Shown one piece after another: positions 15,313 through 22,512 of a DNA stretch of 34,531 nucleotides. Source of the stretch: a virus; the IMG/VR virus record IMGVR_UViG_3300036790_000321, positions 1 to 34,531 of that record, one strand, 5' to 3'. A program made the translations under genes and the position numbers. The notes beneath the pieces are model-generated. The model had not been told where the DNA came from. It did not search any database and saw nothing but the letters and a program-made list of their open reading frames with translations. Position 1 is the first letter of the stretch. The number at the start of each line of letters is the position of its first letter.

Positions 15313-15376
15313 GTCATGCTCTTTTCTTTCGCTGAAGATCTCTCACTGTTTCCGGGGGTAAGCAGACTGCCCTGGT

Positions 15377-15394
15377 CTACCCTGGTGTTCTAGG
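15377..15394. promoter_or_regulatory. Shared divergent-promoter element, copy 1
   Basis: CTACCCTGGTGTTCTAGG lies in the 101-bp gap between the divergent genes 15312 and 15414. It matches 15 of 18 positions with the element next to the GntR gene (22804-22821). The gap also carries TCTCTCAC (15339-15346) and CCGGGG (15352-15357), which the other divergent gap also has. Confidence 0.5.
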
Positions 15395-15413
15395 TCGGGA
15401 GAAAGGGGACATC

Positions 15414-15989
15414 ATGGGAGAAGTCAGAGAGCCGGACCTGAGGACGATGTACGACCGGATCCACCGCGAGGTCAGCGATGCGCTCAGCCTCACGGACTGG
15501 GCCGAGGACGAGATAGAGCAGGCCCAGGCGCGGCACCCGGAGCAGGCCGACCTGCTCTACCACTCGTTCTCGCTGCTGTACCCGACGGTCGGGTCGCGGG
15601 CGTGGTCGACGGAGTTCGTGGTGCGCGGGCACGCCAGGGAGCTGCTGGAGCGGCTGGCGAGGGGAGAGGACACCCGGCCGGCCACGGCGGCGGAGACCTG
15701 CCTGATCATGTCCGAGGTCAGCAAGCGGTTCCCGCTGGGCGGGGCCGCAGCCGGGCTGTACCTGCGCATGTGGGCGCAGGCGTTCCCGGACTGCCCCGTG
15801 GGAGACGGCAGCAGGGGCGGGGCCTACGAGCGGATCTACGGCCAGCAGATCGATGAGTACGAGCGGCAGGTCCGCCACAAGGCCCGCCAGCGCAAGAGGG
15901 CGATGGGCGCCGTGGAGTGCGACGGGGAGCACTTCGGCGAGCCGGCGGTGTGCCGGTACGCCGCCCGGGACGCCCGGAGGACCGCGTGA
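15414..15989 (+). CDS. Helical cytosolic protein, unknown function
   Basis: This is 191 residues from ATG at 15414 with AAAGGGGA 7 bases upstream. The sequence is almost entirely helical and charged: LRTMYDRIHREVSDALSL, DWAEDEIEQAQARHPEQADL, and a C-terminal YERQVRHKARQRKRAMG. No catalytic motif is seen. It is co-transcribed with a lipoprotein gene through a GTGA overlap, an unusual pairing of a cytosolic helical protein with a surface lipoprotein. The shared promoter element suggests control with the GntR region. Confidence 0.65.
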   Translation: MGEVREPDLRTMYDRIHREVSDALSLTDWAEDEIEQAQARHPEQADLLYHSFSLLYPTVGSRAWSTEFVVRGHARELLERLARGEDTRPATAAETCLIMSEVSKRFPLGGAAAGLYLRMWAQAFPDCPVGDGSRGGAYERIYGQQIDEYERQVRHKARQRKRAMGAVECDGEHFGEPAVCRYAARDARRTA

Positions 15990-16369
15990 GGGGCGCGAGG
16001 ACGGCAGCCGCGGGGGCGCTGCTGGTCCTGTCCATCGGGATGGCCGGGTGCGCAGGCCAGGCTGCTGCGGGGCCGCAGGCGGCTCCTGCGACGGCAGCGG
16101 CTGCCGTCAGGCCATCCCCGGCGGAGCTGTGCAAGGAGGAGATCGAGGTGCAGCTCAGCAGCGACGTGCAGGCGATGGGCGAGGGCTACCCGGCGGGAGC
16201 GGACGCCACCGGGATGGAGCAGCAGTACGGGCCTGACAGCGCGGTGTGGCAGGCGTACGTCGCCGCGAAGTCGGTACTCGTCGAGGGGGCGGCGACGGAG
16301 GGAGTCAGCGCGTCCCTGGCGCAGGTGCTGCCGCAGCTGCAGGGCCTGTGCACTGAGTACGGAGCGTAG
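15986..16369 (+). CDS. Small lipoprotein 1
   Basis: This is 127 residues from GTG at 15986, overlapping the preceding stop as GTGA. Arg residues, then a hydrophobic stretch ALLVLSIGMAGC with Cys22 as the lipidation site (MAGC, a slightly atypical lipobox with Met at -3). A short Ala/Pro linker follows, then a helical domain starting PSPAELCKEEIEVQLSSD with a second Cys and a late LQGLCTEYGA Cys that could form a disulfide. It should be anchored outside the membrane in the lysogen. Such phage lipoproteins can act in superinfection exclusion, but nothing here proves it. Confidence 0.72.
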   Translation: MRGARTAAAGALLVLSIGMAGCAGQAAAGPQAAPATAAAAVRPSPAELCKEEIEVQLSSDVQAMGEGYPAGADATGMEQQYGPDSAVWQAYVAAKSVLVEGAATEGVSASLAQVLPQLQGLCTEYGA

Positions 16370-16687
16370 GCGTCTCGTTAACCGGACAAGCTCTGCGCAC
16401 CGGGTTTGCGGGTTTGCGGGTTTTATTCGGAGGTGATCCGGAGCGCGGACGCGGGTGGCGAGTGTCGAGTCTCGAAACGGACATATAGCCGCAGAGCTGA
16501 CTCGGTTCAGGAGGAGGCGAGTCAGACCGAGAAACCCTGAATAAAACCCGCAAACCCGGAAACCCACCTTTCGATAAGGTCAGAGAATTATATCGAAAGC
16601 GGGTTTTGGAGTACTGGTGGATTTTAAAACCCGCCAGGTCACGAGACGGTAACGCGACCTGGCGGGTTTTAGGCTGTCAGCGGGTTT
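16370..16687. other. Non-coding iteron region, putative replication origin
   Basis: This 318-bp gap between two convergent genes has no open frame that looks real. It holds three tandem octamers CGGGTTTG, CGGGTTTG, CGGGTTTT (16401-16424) and their inverted counterparts AAAACCCG, CAAACCCG, GAAACCCA (16543-16566). A perfect 20-bp inverted repeat joins 16409-16428 to 16539-16558. More CGGGTTTT copies occur at 16600, 16663 and 16681, and an inverted one at 16626. An 11-bp palindrome TCGAGTCTCGA (16465-16475), AGCTCTGC/GCAGAGCT arms (16389, 16491) and a CTTTCGATA/TATCGAAAG stem (16568-16599) enclosing the AT-rich GAGAATTATATC add to the structure. Iterons plus an AT-rich stretch next to a primase-helicase gene suggest an origin; this is inference. 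Confidence 0.55.
16625..16671. terminator. Bidirectional terminator between convergent genes
   Basis: A perfect 16-bp stem (16625-16640 with 16656-16671, arms TAAAACCCGCCAGGTC and its complement) closes a 15-base loop. It has an A-run on the left arm and a T-run on the right arm, so it can act as an intrinsic terminator in both directions. It stands just after the primase stop and faces the lipoprotein operon. Confidence 0.8.
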
Positions 16688-19204
16688 TCAGTGGCGGATT
16701 TCGATGCTCTCAGTCTTCGGCCGGAGCTGCGGGAAGTACGGCGACTCCTTCACCTCCACCCGCTTGAAGTCACGATCCGTGAGGGCCGCGTAGAACGAGT
16801 TGCGCCCCATCGGGGTCTCCTCGCCTTCCTTGCACCAGGCCGCGTACAGCTTCGCCAGGATTGATCCCTTGCTATCCGGGTGAGGCTCGGTCACTGTCAT
16901 GTCCACGTCGTAGAGTTCCGCTATCGCGCGGCCGAGGGCGTCCTCGGCATTGCGGTAGTCGTCCTTCGCGTCCTCGGCAGACTTCGGCGGGCACAGGCCG
17001 CCGCTGGCACGCCAGTCCTCCAGCCCGGCAAGCAGCCGGTTGAGGATGCCCGGTGCCTCCTTATACAACTTGGCGGCCAGCTGCTTGTCCTGCTTCCCGT
17101 CCGGGATGGTGACCGGCCACTTGATCAGGCGGATGCGGCGCCAGATGGCGGGATCCTGCGAGAGGTGGACCAGGTGGTTGCTGCTGAGGTGGATTTTCCC
17201 CGTCATCTTGAACTCGATGAACTCCTTGTGCAGGAACCGGGCCGCGACCGTCTCCCCTCCGGTGAGCTGCTTGACCAGGGCCTCGTCCAGCTGCTTGCCG
17301 GCCTTCGTCTCGCTCGCCTGCAGCAGCCGCGCTCCCTCCATCCGGGCGATGTCATTGCGCACTCCCTTGTCGCCGCGGCTGGCGATCAGCGTCTCCACCG
17401 GCACCGACTGGGCGTAGGCGCCCATCATCATGCTAATCACGTCGTTCGCGACGCTCTTGCCGTTGGCGCCCTTCCCGTGGTGCAGGATGATGGCCTGCTC
17501 GCGGACGCTCCCGGTCAGCGAGTAGCCCCAGATCCGGTAGAGGTAATCCCGGATCTCAGGATCAGGCTGCACCTGGGCGAGGAAGTCATCCCAGTCCGGG
17601 CACTTCGCGTGCTGCTCGTAGAAGACGCTGGCCTGCTTGGTCAGCATGTGACCGGGATGGTGATCGAGCAGCCGGCAGTTGTCGGCGTCCCACACGCCGT
17701 TGGCGAGGTTGATGAACATCGGGTTGACATCGAGCGACTTCGGGTTCATCCACATGACGGGCAACCGCGTCGCGCTGCGGACGGCCTTGGTGGGGGTGTC
17801 CACCGACTCCCACTTCCTGCACTGTTCCAGGAAACGGGCCCTGGGCGACCCGCCCTTGCCGTCCTCCTCCTCATCGGCCTCGTCCGGGTACTGCGGCCCC
17901 TCGACGTCCGGCAGCGAGTCGAGCATCATCTGGGCTAGCATCTCCGCCTTGCTGGCCTCATCGGATTTCGGGACGTCGCGCTCCCAGATGCTCCCGTCGT
18001 AGATCATCCAGCCGAGACCCGGGCACAGCCGCAGCACGTCGCCCCAGTGGTCGGCCAGCCGGTCGGCGAGCCCGCGGTCACTCCAGGCCCTGGGCGGGAA
18101 GTCTCCCTCCTGCTGCTTCCAGTCCACCTGCCGGGGCTGCGTCATGCCGATGCGCCACATATCGTCGAACAGCGAATTGAACTCACCGTCCGGCAGCCCC
18201 GTGGCGGCCCTCATGGCCGCACGGGCGGCTTCTTCGGTGACGAGCCCGACGGCACCCAGCTGGCCCAGGTTCTGGACGCCTTTCTTCATCTGGAGATGGC
18301 GTCCTCCTTCGGGCGGGATGGCCGCCAGCGACGCGGCCTCGTCCCGCAGTGCCCTCTCGCCGTAGGCACGCCGCACCCCGTTGGGCGCGACCTTGACGGG
18401 CATCAGGGGACGCTCGCCGCGGTGGACCTTCTTCTGGTCCTGGATCGCCTCGATCATCCAGTCCGGGGCCGGAGCGACGGCGGCGTCGCTGATGACCGCG
18501 TAGACGCCGTCCCCGTGCGGGGTGCCGGAGATGCTCGGGGGCGCGACGACATAGCCGGCGTTGCCCTTGACGTCGATGCCCTCGCCCCACGGGTGGAGCG
18601 TCGTGAAGTCGAACCCCGGCATCGTGAAGAACCAGTGCCTGCCGTCGGAGCCGGTGCGGTGCATCCGCGTCTCGGGCAGCGGCCTGCCGTCGGTGATCTT
18701 CTCCCAGAGCAGGTCGCCGCCATTGCGCGGGTCGATGTCCGGCACGAAGATGCCGGAGTGCTTGCCGGTCAGGATGCCGATGTTGGCGTTAGGGCGCGAG
18801 TCCGCCTGGGCGGTGAGCGGGAGCCCCCTCGTGTCACGCCACCAGCGGAGATCCTCCTCGGGGTTCTCTCCCGGCTTCTGCCACTGCTGCTCAACAGGAT
18901 GCTTGCCGGGCGATGAGCAGCCGGCATCCCCGCAGGAGCACCGGCCGCTTCCCACGTCGTGCACGGGGATGACCCGCCAGCCCTTCTCCTTCACGTAGAA
19001 GTACGCTGCGTCCCACAGCGCCTGGCGCCTGTCCTCGTCCACCAGGTCGGCGTTATCGATGTTGCCGCCGAAATCATCGGCCATCCACGATCCGGTTGGC
19101 GCAGGCGCGGAATCTTCGGTAGGATTATTGATAGCTGGAATACTCTCTTGCGAGACGGCCTCCGTGTGTGCGGGGGCCGTTTCGTCTTTTCCGCCGTCAG
19201 CCAT
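16688..19204 (-). CDS. Primase-polymerase / SF3-type helicase replication protein
   Basis: This is 838 residues; ATG at 19204 overlaps the HTH gene stop (ATGGCTGA). Residues about 65-280 fit a bifunctional primase-polymerase: GWRVIPVH, a Cys-rich CSCGDAGCSSPGKHP insert, the catalytic-type VPDIDPR (Asp156/Asp158), RMHRTGSDGRHWFF and GYVVAPPS. The middle links to a P4/D5-type region, and residues about 570-730 carry the helicase: Walker A HHGKGANGKSV, a GARLLQASETKAG motif, GGETVAARFLHKEF and a sensor IHLSSNHLVHL followed by AIWRRIRLI. Such proteins initiate and unwind at plasmid, AICE or phage origins. It is the only recognisable replication enzyme, so host polymerase is presumably used. The iteron region lies directly after its 3' end. 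Confidence 0.9.
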   Translation of the reverse strand: MADGGKDETAPAHTEAVSQESIPAINNPTEDSAPAPTGSWMADDFGGNIDNADLVDEDRRQALWDAAYFYVKEKGWRVIPVHDVGSGRCSCGDAGCSSPGKHPVEQQWQKPGENPEEDLRWWRDTRGLPLTAQADSRPNANIGILTGKHSGIFVPDIDPRNGGDLLWEKITDGRPLPETRMHRTGSDGRHWFFTMPGFDFTTLHPWGEGIDVKGNAGYVVAPPSISGTPHGDGVYAVISDAAVAPAPDWMIEAIQDQKKVHRGERPLMPVKVAPNGVRRAYGERALRDEAASLAAIPPEGGRHLQMKKGVQNLGQLGAVGLVTEEAARAAMRAATGLPDGEFNSLFDDMWRIGMTQPRQVDWKQQEGDFPPRAWSDRGLADRLADHWGDVLRLCPGLGWMIYDGSIWERDVPKSDEASKAEMLAQMMLDSLPDVEGPQYPDEADEEEDGKGGSPRARFLEQCRKWESVDTPTKAVRSATRLPVMWMNPKSLDVNPMFINLANGVWDADNCRLLDHHPGHMLTKQASVFYEQHAKCPDWDDFLAQVQPDPEIRDYLYRIWGYSLTGSVREQAIILHHGKGANGKSVANDVISMMMGAYAQSVPVETLIASRGDKGVRNDIARMEGARLLQASETKAGKQLDEALVKQLTGGETVAARFLHKEFIEFKMTGKIHLSSNHLVHLSQDPAIWRRIRLIKWPVTIPDGKQDKQLAAKLYKEAPGILNRLLAGLEDWRASGGLCPPKSAEDAKDDYRNAEDALGRAIAELYDVDMTVTEPHPDSKGSILAKLYAAWCKEGEETPMGRNSFYAALTDRDFKRVEVKESPYFPQLRPKTESIEIRH

Positions 19205-19502
19205 GGTTCGCCGACTGGGCCACTGCGGCGTCGATGAGGTCCTGCATCGTCGTGGCTTTCGCCGGGTCCATCCGGATGAAATCGATCGGGCTTTTCGCCG
19301 TCACGACCATCATCCGCAGGATGATGTCGGGCGTGTAGTTCCGCCCGCGCTTGAGCTGGCTGTAGGCCGGCGGCTTGATGCCCAGCACCTGGGCCATCTC
19401 CGCCTGGGTCCAGCGCCTCTTGTAGCGCACGTCCTCGACGGCCTCGAAAAGGCGCTTTTTGTCGAGCAGCACGTAATCGAGCTTCTCGTTGTAATAGATC
19501 AT
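19197..19502 (-). CDS. Cro/C1-type helix-turn-helix regulator
   Basis: This is 101 residues; ATG at 19502 follows GGAGG, so an upstream in-frame codon is not needed. Residues about 30-55 (RWTQAEMAQVLGIKPPAYSQ, then LKRGRN) form a Cro/C1 (XRE) helix-turn-helix, followed by helices up to DFIRMDPAKATTMQDLIDAA. No separate oligomerisation domain is evident. It heads the leftward primase operon, 120 bp downstream of operator B. It may be the protein that binds the three 18-bp operators, either as immunity repressor or Cro-like switch, or a replication-control factor. The operon position favours an autoregulated early gene. Confidence 0.78.
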   Translation of the reverse strand: MIYYNEKLDYVLLDKKRLFEAVEDVRYKRRWTQAEMAQVLGIKPPAYSQLKRGRNYTPDIILRMMVVTAKSPIDFIRMDPAKATTMQDLIDAAVAQSANHG

Positions 19503-19620
19503 GTGTCCTCCGTGCGGGTCCCTGAGCGGTGATATTGACCATGGTGGCACGCGGGCAGAAACTCGGCAAACAAAGTTACCGCTGATCGATTTAGCGCTCT
19601 GACCTGCAAGAACAGGCCAT

Positions 19621-19638
19621 TATCAAGGTTTATTGATA
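19621..19638. promoter_or_regulatory. 18-bp palindromic operator, site B
   Basis: TATCAAGGTTTATTGATA is the most symmetric copy (TATCAA-N6-TTGATA). It lies in the 249-bp divergent gap between the HTH/primase operon and the rightward small genes. On the minus strand a near-consensus GATAAT overlaps its edge. A weaker 13/18 match lies at 19116-19133 inside the primase start. Confidence 0.65.
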
Positions 19639-19686
19639 ACACCATCTGAGCTGCGGAAATGCCAGTGATGATGCCCGGAAGGCGAC

Positions 19687-19714
19687 TTGAAAAAGTTTTG
19701 CGAATCATTATTGT
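19687..19714 (+). promoter_or_regulatory. Rightward early promoter
   Basis: TTGAAA (19687-19692), a 16-base spacer and TATTGT (19709-19714) form a sigma70-like promoter. Its expected start near 19721 lies 31 bases before the ATG at 19752, which has a GAGAGAGGAAA ribosome site. Confidence 0.6.
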
Positions 19715-19751
19715 GGGGGTATTCACCGGGCCAGAGAGAGGAAACCGGGCC

Positions 19752-19901
19752 ATGACCATCGAGGAGGCCAGGGCGTACGTCGCGCAGAGCGCCGCCCGGG
19801 CCGAGCAGGACTACCAGGAGCAGGTGAGACTGCTCGCCGGGGAGCAGCCGCTCACCGAGTGGCTGCGGGCCGTCAGGATAGCCATCGAGGAGCAGGCATG
19901 A
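19752..19901 (+). CDS. Very small acidic helical protein
   Basis: This is 49 residues from ATG at 19752 after a purine-rich ribosome site. It is one long amphipathic helix with acidic character (IEEARAYVAQSAARAEQDYQ). The frame stays open upstream but that part carries the promoter, so the later start is chosen. It overlaps the next gene by ATGA. Excisionase-like or regulatory function is possible from place and size; no motif supports it. Confidence 0.55.
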   Translation: MTIEEARAYVAQSAARAEQDYQEQVRLLAGEQPLTEWLRAVRIAIEEQA

Positions 19902-20104
19902 GGATCTCGTGGTCGCTCCCGCTGCCGGGGCCGTTCCGGATCGGCGGGACGGTGTGGAGGTCGGGGCGCCGTCACAGGCGCGCGCCGCGGCGTGAGGTCT
20001 TCCGCGGGCAGCTGCCCGGGTGGCAGTGCCCGCACGAGCACAAGAGGGCCGACACCGCGCTGGCGTGCGCCGGGCGGGAAGCCAGGAGGAGAGCACGTGG
20101 ATGA
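19898..20104 (+). CDS. Small basic protein, AICE-like neighbourhood
   Basis: This is 68 residues from ATG at 19898, overlapping the previous stop. The start is SLPLPGPFRIGGTVWRS, followed by a very Arg-rich region and LPGWQCPHEHKRADTALACA with Cys/His spacing that could bind zinc. The GPFRIGGTVWRS and LPGWQCPH features remind me of small proteins beside actinomycete mobile-element genes, but I cannot assign a family. Nucleic-acid binding is likely from charge. Confidence 0.55.
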   Translation: MRISWSLPLPGPFRIGGTVWRSGRRHRRAPRREVFRGQLPGWQCPHEHKRADTALACAGREARRRARG

Positions 20105-20297
20105 CGAGACGGAGCGGCTGCGGCAGGCGCTGCTGACGGACCTCGACCGGATTAACCGGGCGTTCGACCCGTTCATGAAGTCCCTGACGGCCTGGGTCGC
20201 GGAGATGAACCGGCAGCTGGCCCCGCTCATCAGGGTGCTGGCGGAGGCGCAGGCCCGGGACGAGGCCAGGAGGCGCGACGGCAAGGACGGGCCATAA
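20097..20297 (+). CDS. Small helical protein
   Basis: This is 66 residues from GTG at 20097 with GGAGGAG 6 bases upstream; it overlaps the preceding stop by 8 bp. It is helical and highly charged (DDETERLRQALLTDLDRINR, then FDPFMKSLTAWVAEMNRQLA). Last of three tightly coupled small genes before the integrase. No homologue is recognised. Confidence 0.55.
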   Translation: MDDETERLRQALLTDLDRINRAFDPFMKSLTAWVAEMNRQLAPLIRVLAEAQARDEARRRDGKDGP

Positions 20298-20329
20298 TTC
20301 GGGGGTCCTGCGGAAACGTCTCTCGCCCG

Positions 20330-20347
20330 TATCAATAAACCTTGGTA
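20330..20347. promoter_or_regulatory. 18-bp palindromic operator, site C
   Basis: The plus strand reads TATCAATAAACCTTGGTA, the complement of the same consensus as sites A and B. Read in the direction of the transcript it would control (rightward here, leftward for A and B), all three sites have the same polarity. It lies about 130 bp upstream of the integrase start. Confidence 0.6.
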
Positions 20348-20378
20348 GAGTGGGAGCACGGAAGCCCAGGTCAGCAGG

Positions 20379-20443
20379 GGGCGATGTCCGGCTCCTCCCG
20401 GGAAGTCGCGGGGGAGCCGGAGACATAATTGTCATTATCGCCC
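20379..20443 (+). other. Nested stem-loop in the integrase leader
   Basis: An outer GGGCGAT/ATCGCCC stem (20379-20385, 20437-20443) encloses a perfect 9-bp stem TCCGGCTCC/GGAGCCGGA (20387-20395, 20413-20421). A second inverted repeat, ACCTGGCGT (20451-20459) with ACGCCAGGT (20499-20507), encloses the integrase ribosome site and ATG. It could be an attenuator, translational control element or part of an attachment site. Confidence 0.5.
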
Positions 20444-20479
20444 ACGAGTGACCTGGCGTTATACCCAGGAGACCGTGGT

Positions 20480-21481
20480 ATGGACCATAATTCGCGATAC
20501 GCCAGGTACGCTGGCCGCAGCCCCTCATCCCTGCGCTCCCCCTCAGCGCCCGGCCGGAGTCGTCACCACCGACCCCAGCCGAAGGCAGCCGTGGACCGCA
20601 CCCTCATCACCGACTTCGGGACCCGCCTGGCAAGCCAGGGCAAGTCCCGCCACACCCTGGCGGCGTACACCCGGTACGTCACCTCCCTCGCCGACCACGC
20701 CGCCCAGGCCGGGGCCGGGGACTGGGACAGCATCCGCCAGCTCGACTGCGAGGCGTGGCTCGCCGCGGGGATCCGCGAGCGGGGCTGGTCGCTCACCACC
20801 CGCAACGTGGCCCTCGCCTCGGCCCGGGCGTTCTTCTCCTTCCTCGAAGACGAGCTGTGGCACGGCGAGCACGTCTCCCCCGTGCGGAAGATCACGTCCG
20901 TCCGGGTCACCGCGAAGGTCCCCGAGCCGATCGGCGACGGCGAGCTGTCCAGGGTCATCGCCGCCTCGGCGAACGGGCAGACGAAGTTCACCCGGGCCCG
21001 CGACGAGGCCCTGATCCGGCTGATGCTCGACTCCGGGCTGCGCCGGGAGGAGGCCGTCTCCGTCACCACGGCCGGCCTGGACTTCACCACCAGGCGGGTC
21101 ACGGTCACCGGCAAGGGCGGGAAGCAGCGCCGGGTGTCGTTCGGCACCAGGACGTCCATGTCCCTGCGCCGCTACCTGAAGCTGCGGGAAGGGCACCGGC
21201 ACGCGGCCCGCCCGGAGCTGTGGCTCGGGACGATGGGGCCGCTCGGCGTCAAGGGCGTCTACCACGTCGTCACCGTCCGCGGGCAGCAGGCCGGGGTGAA
21301 GATCCACCCGCACCGGCTGCGCCGGTCGTGGGCGGTGCGGGCGGACCTGGACCTGGTCGAGCTGATGGAGGTCGCCGGCTGGGCCGGGCCGGAGATGGCC
21401 CGCCGGTACCGCAGCGAGAGCCTCGCCGTCGAGGCGGCCGACAAGAACAGCACCAATTCCGTCATCGACCGGCTGGGCTGA
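20480..21481 (+). CDS. int: Tyrosine integrase
   Basis: This is 333 residues; ATG at 20480 has AGGAG 9 bases upstream, better than a TTG at 20429. The N-terminus is a short arm/core-binding region (SRHTLAAYTRYVTSLADHAA). The catalytic domain has the full tyrosine recombinase set: Arg188 in DSGLRREEA, Lys212 in GKGGKQRR, His278-x-x-Arg281 in HPHRLRRSW, Trp301 in GWAGPEMA and nucleophile Tyr310 in RRYRS. It resembles short XerC/D-like phage and AICE integrases and would insert the genome at a bacterial attachment site. No attP core could be identified with confidence. It is followed within 4 bp by the DUF2637 gene. Confidence 0.93.
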   Translation: MDHNSRYARYAGRSPSSLRSPSAPGRSRHHRPQPKAAVDRTLITDFGTRLASQGKSRHTLAAYTRYVTSLADHAAQAGAGDWDSIRQLDCEAWLAAGIRERGWSLTTRNVALASARAFFSFLEDELWHGEHVSPVRKITSVRVTAKVPEPIGDGELSRVIAASANGQTKFTRARDEALIRLMLDSGLRREEAVSVTTAGLDFTTRRVTVTGKGGKQRRVSFGTRTSMSLRRYLKLREGHRHAARPELWLGTMGPLGVKGVYHVVTVRGQQAGVKIHPHRLRRSWAVRADLDLVELMEVAGWAGPEMARRYRSESLAVEAADKNSTNSVIDRLG

Positions 21482-21484
21482 GCG

Positions 21485-22072
21485 ATGGCATCCCCCTCAG
21501 GAAACAGCACCCTCGTGTCAGCCGCCGTCCTGCTCGGCGTCCTGACCGCCATCACCGGCGCCGTGTCGTGGGAGCACGCCCACGGCATCGTGCTGGCCAC
21601 CGGCAGCACCGGGCTCGTGTCGGACCTGGTCCCGTTCGTCCCGGACCTGATGATCGCCACCGGCAGCCTGGCGCTGCTCGACGCGGCCCCGGACGGCGGC
21701 AGGCCCGTGACCGCCTGGGCGTCGGTGGTCACCGGCATCGGCGCCACCCTCGCGATGAACATCCTGTCCGGGCTGCACGGCGGGCCGGGCGGGGCGATGG
21801 TCGCGGCGCTGCCGCCGGTCGCGTTCATCCTGTCGCTGGAGACGCTGCTCGGCATCGTCCGGCGCAGGAGGGCAGCGGGCCCGGCGGCGGAAGCGGCGGG
21901 GGAAGTGCCCGCCGGGCACGAGGCCGCGCTCCGGGCGGCTGCGGCGTGGCAGGCGGAGCACGGCAGGACCATCACGAGGGACGCGCTGCGCCAGGCGCTG
22001 GGCGTCTCGACATCGAAGGCAACCGAACTGCTGCGGGCCGTCCGGCCCGCTCTCACTCAGGAGACATCATGA
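21485..22072 (+). CDS. DUF2637 (SpdA-like) membrane protein
   Basis: This is 195 residues from ATG at 21485, three bases after the integrase stop. Residues about 10-125 contain the family signature: AVSWEHAHGIVLATGSTGLV, a long DLVPFVPDLMIATGSLALL helix, WASVVTGIGATLAMNI and GGAMVAALPPVAFILSLETL. These give about four membrane helices. Residues about 155-190 are a helix-turn-helix (GRTITRDALRQALGVSTSKA). Proteins of this family are associated with plasmid spread (Spd) and mobile elements of Streptomyces and relatives. Its presence in a phage genome, coupled to integrase, is a sign of exchange with AICEs or plasmids. Confidence 0.82.
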   Translation: MASPSGNSTLVSAAVLLGVLTAITGAVSWEHAHGIVLATGSTGLVSDLVPFVPDLMIATGSLALLDAAPDGGRPVTAWASVVTGIGATLAMNILSGLHGGPGGAMVAALPPVAFILSLETLLGIVRRRRAAGPAAEAAGEVPAGHEAALRAAAAWQAEHGRTITRDALRQALGVSTSKATELLRAVRPALTQETS

Positions 22073-22512
22073 AGAAGATCATCATCGCCCTCGGGATCCT
22101 CGCGCTCGCCGGGTGCGGCACGCCAGCCGCCGGTGCGCAGGCCGCCGGCGCTCCCGCCGTCCCGGTCGTGCAGGCGCAGTCGCAGGGCTCCGTGCCCGCG
22201 AACCCGGAGCCGCTGCTGGCGAGGACCGGCGTGACGATGGCCGGGGCGCAGGGAGTGTCCGCGGACATCTACGGCGACCGCTACGACTGCGCGTACTTCG
22301 GCGGCGACGCCGGCGAGGAGGTGTGCGCCGAGACCTACCGGGACGCGGCCGGGGAGCAGGCGGACCTGCAGCGCAACGCGTCGCCCTCGGACGGGTCGGT
22401 GCCGGCCGTGGTGAGCAGCACGTCGATCGTGTGGGTGACGCCCGTGCAGGAGGCGGACGGCACGTTCGCGTTCTCGCCGTCAGCCGCTGTCATCGCCGCC
22501 CGCGTCCGCTGA
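22069..22512 (+). CDS. Small lipoprotein 2
   Basis: This is 147 residues from ATG at 22069, overlapping the preceding stop by ATGA. MKKIII, then ALGILALAGC with a canonical lipobox LAGC (Cys16), is a clear lipoprotein signal. An Ala/Gly/Pro-rich linker is followed by a small domain with DIYGDRYDCAYFGGDAGEEV containing paired Cys (likely disulfide) and a C-terminal VSSTSIVWVTPVQEADG strand region. It is unlike lipoprotein 1 in sequence. A surface role in the lysogen, such as exclusion, is plausible only by context. Confidence 0.75.
   Translation: MKKIIIALGILALAGCGTPAAGAQAAGAPAVPVVQAQSQGSVPANPEPLLARTGVTMAGAQGVSADIYGDRYDCAYFGGDAGEEVCAETYRDAAGEQADLQRNASPSDGSVPAVVSSTSIVWVTPVQEADGTFAFSPSAAVIAARVR

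Noticed and set aside
16409-16558. CRISPR-like repeats
   Set aside because: The octamers are short, partly inverted and have no regular spacers.
19116-19133. Possible fourth operator (13/18 match)
   Set aside because: Only one arm is well matched and it lies inside the primase coding region; kept only as a weak candidate.
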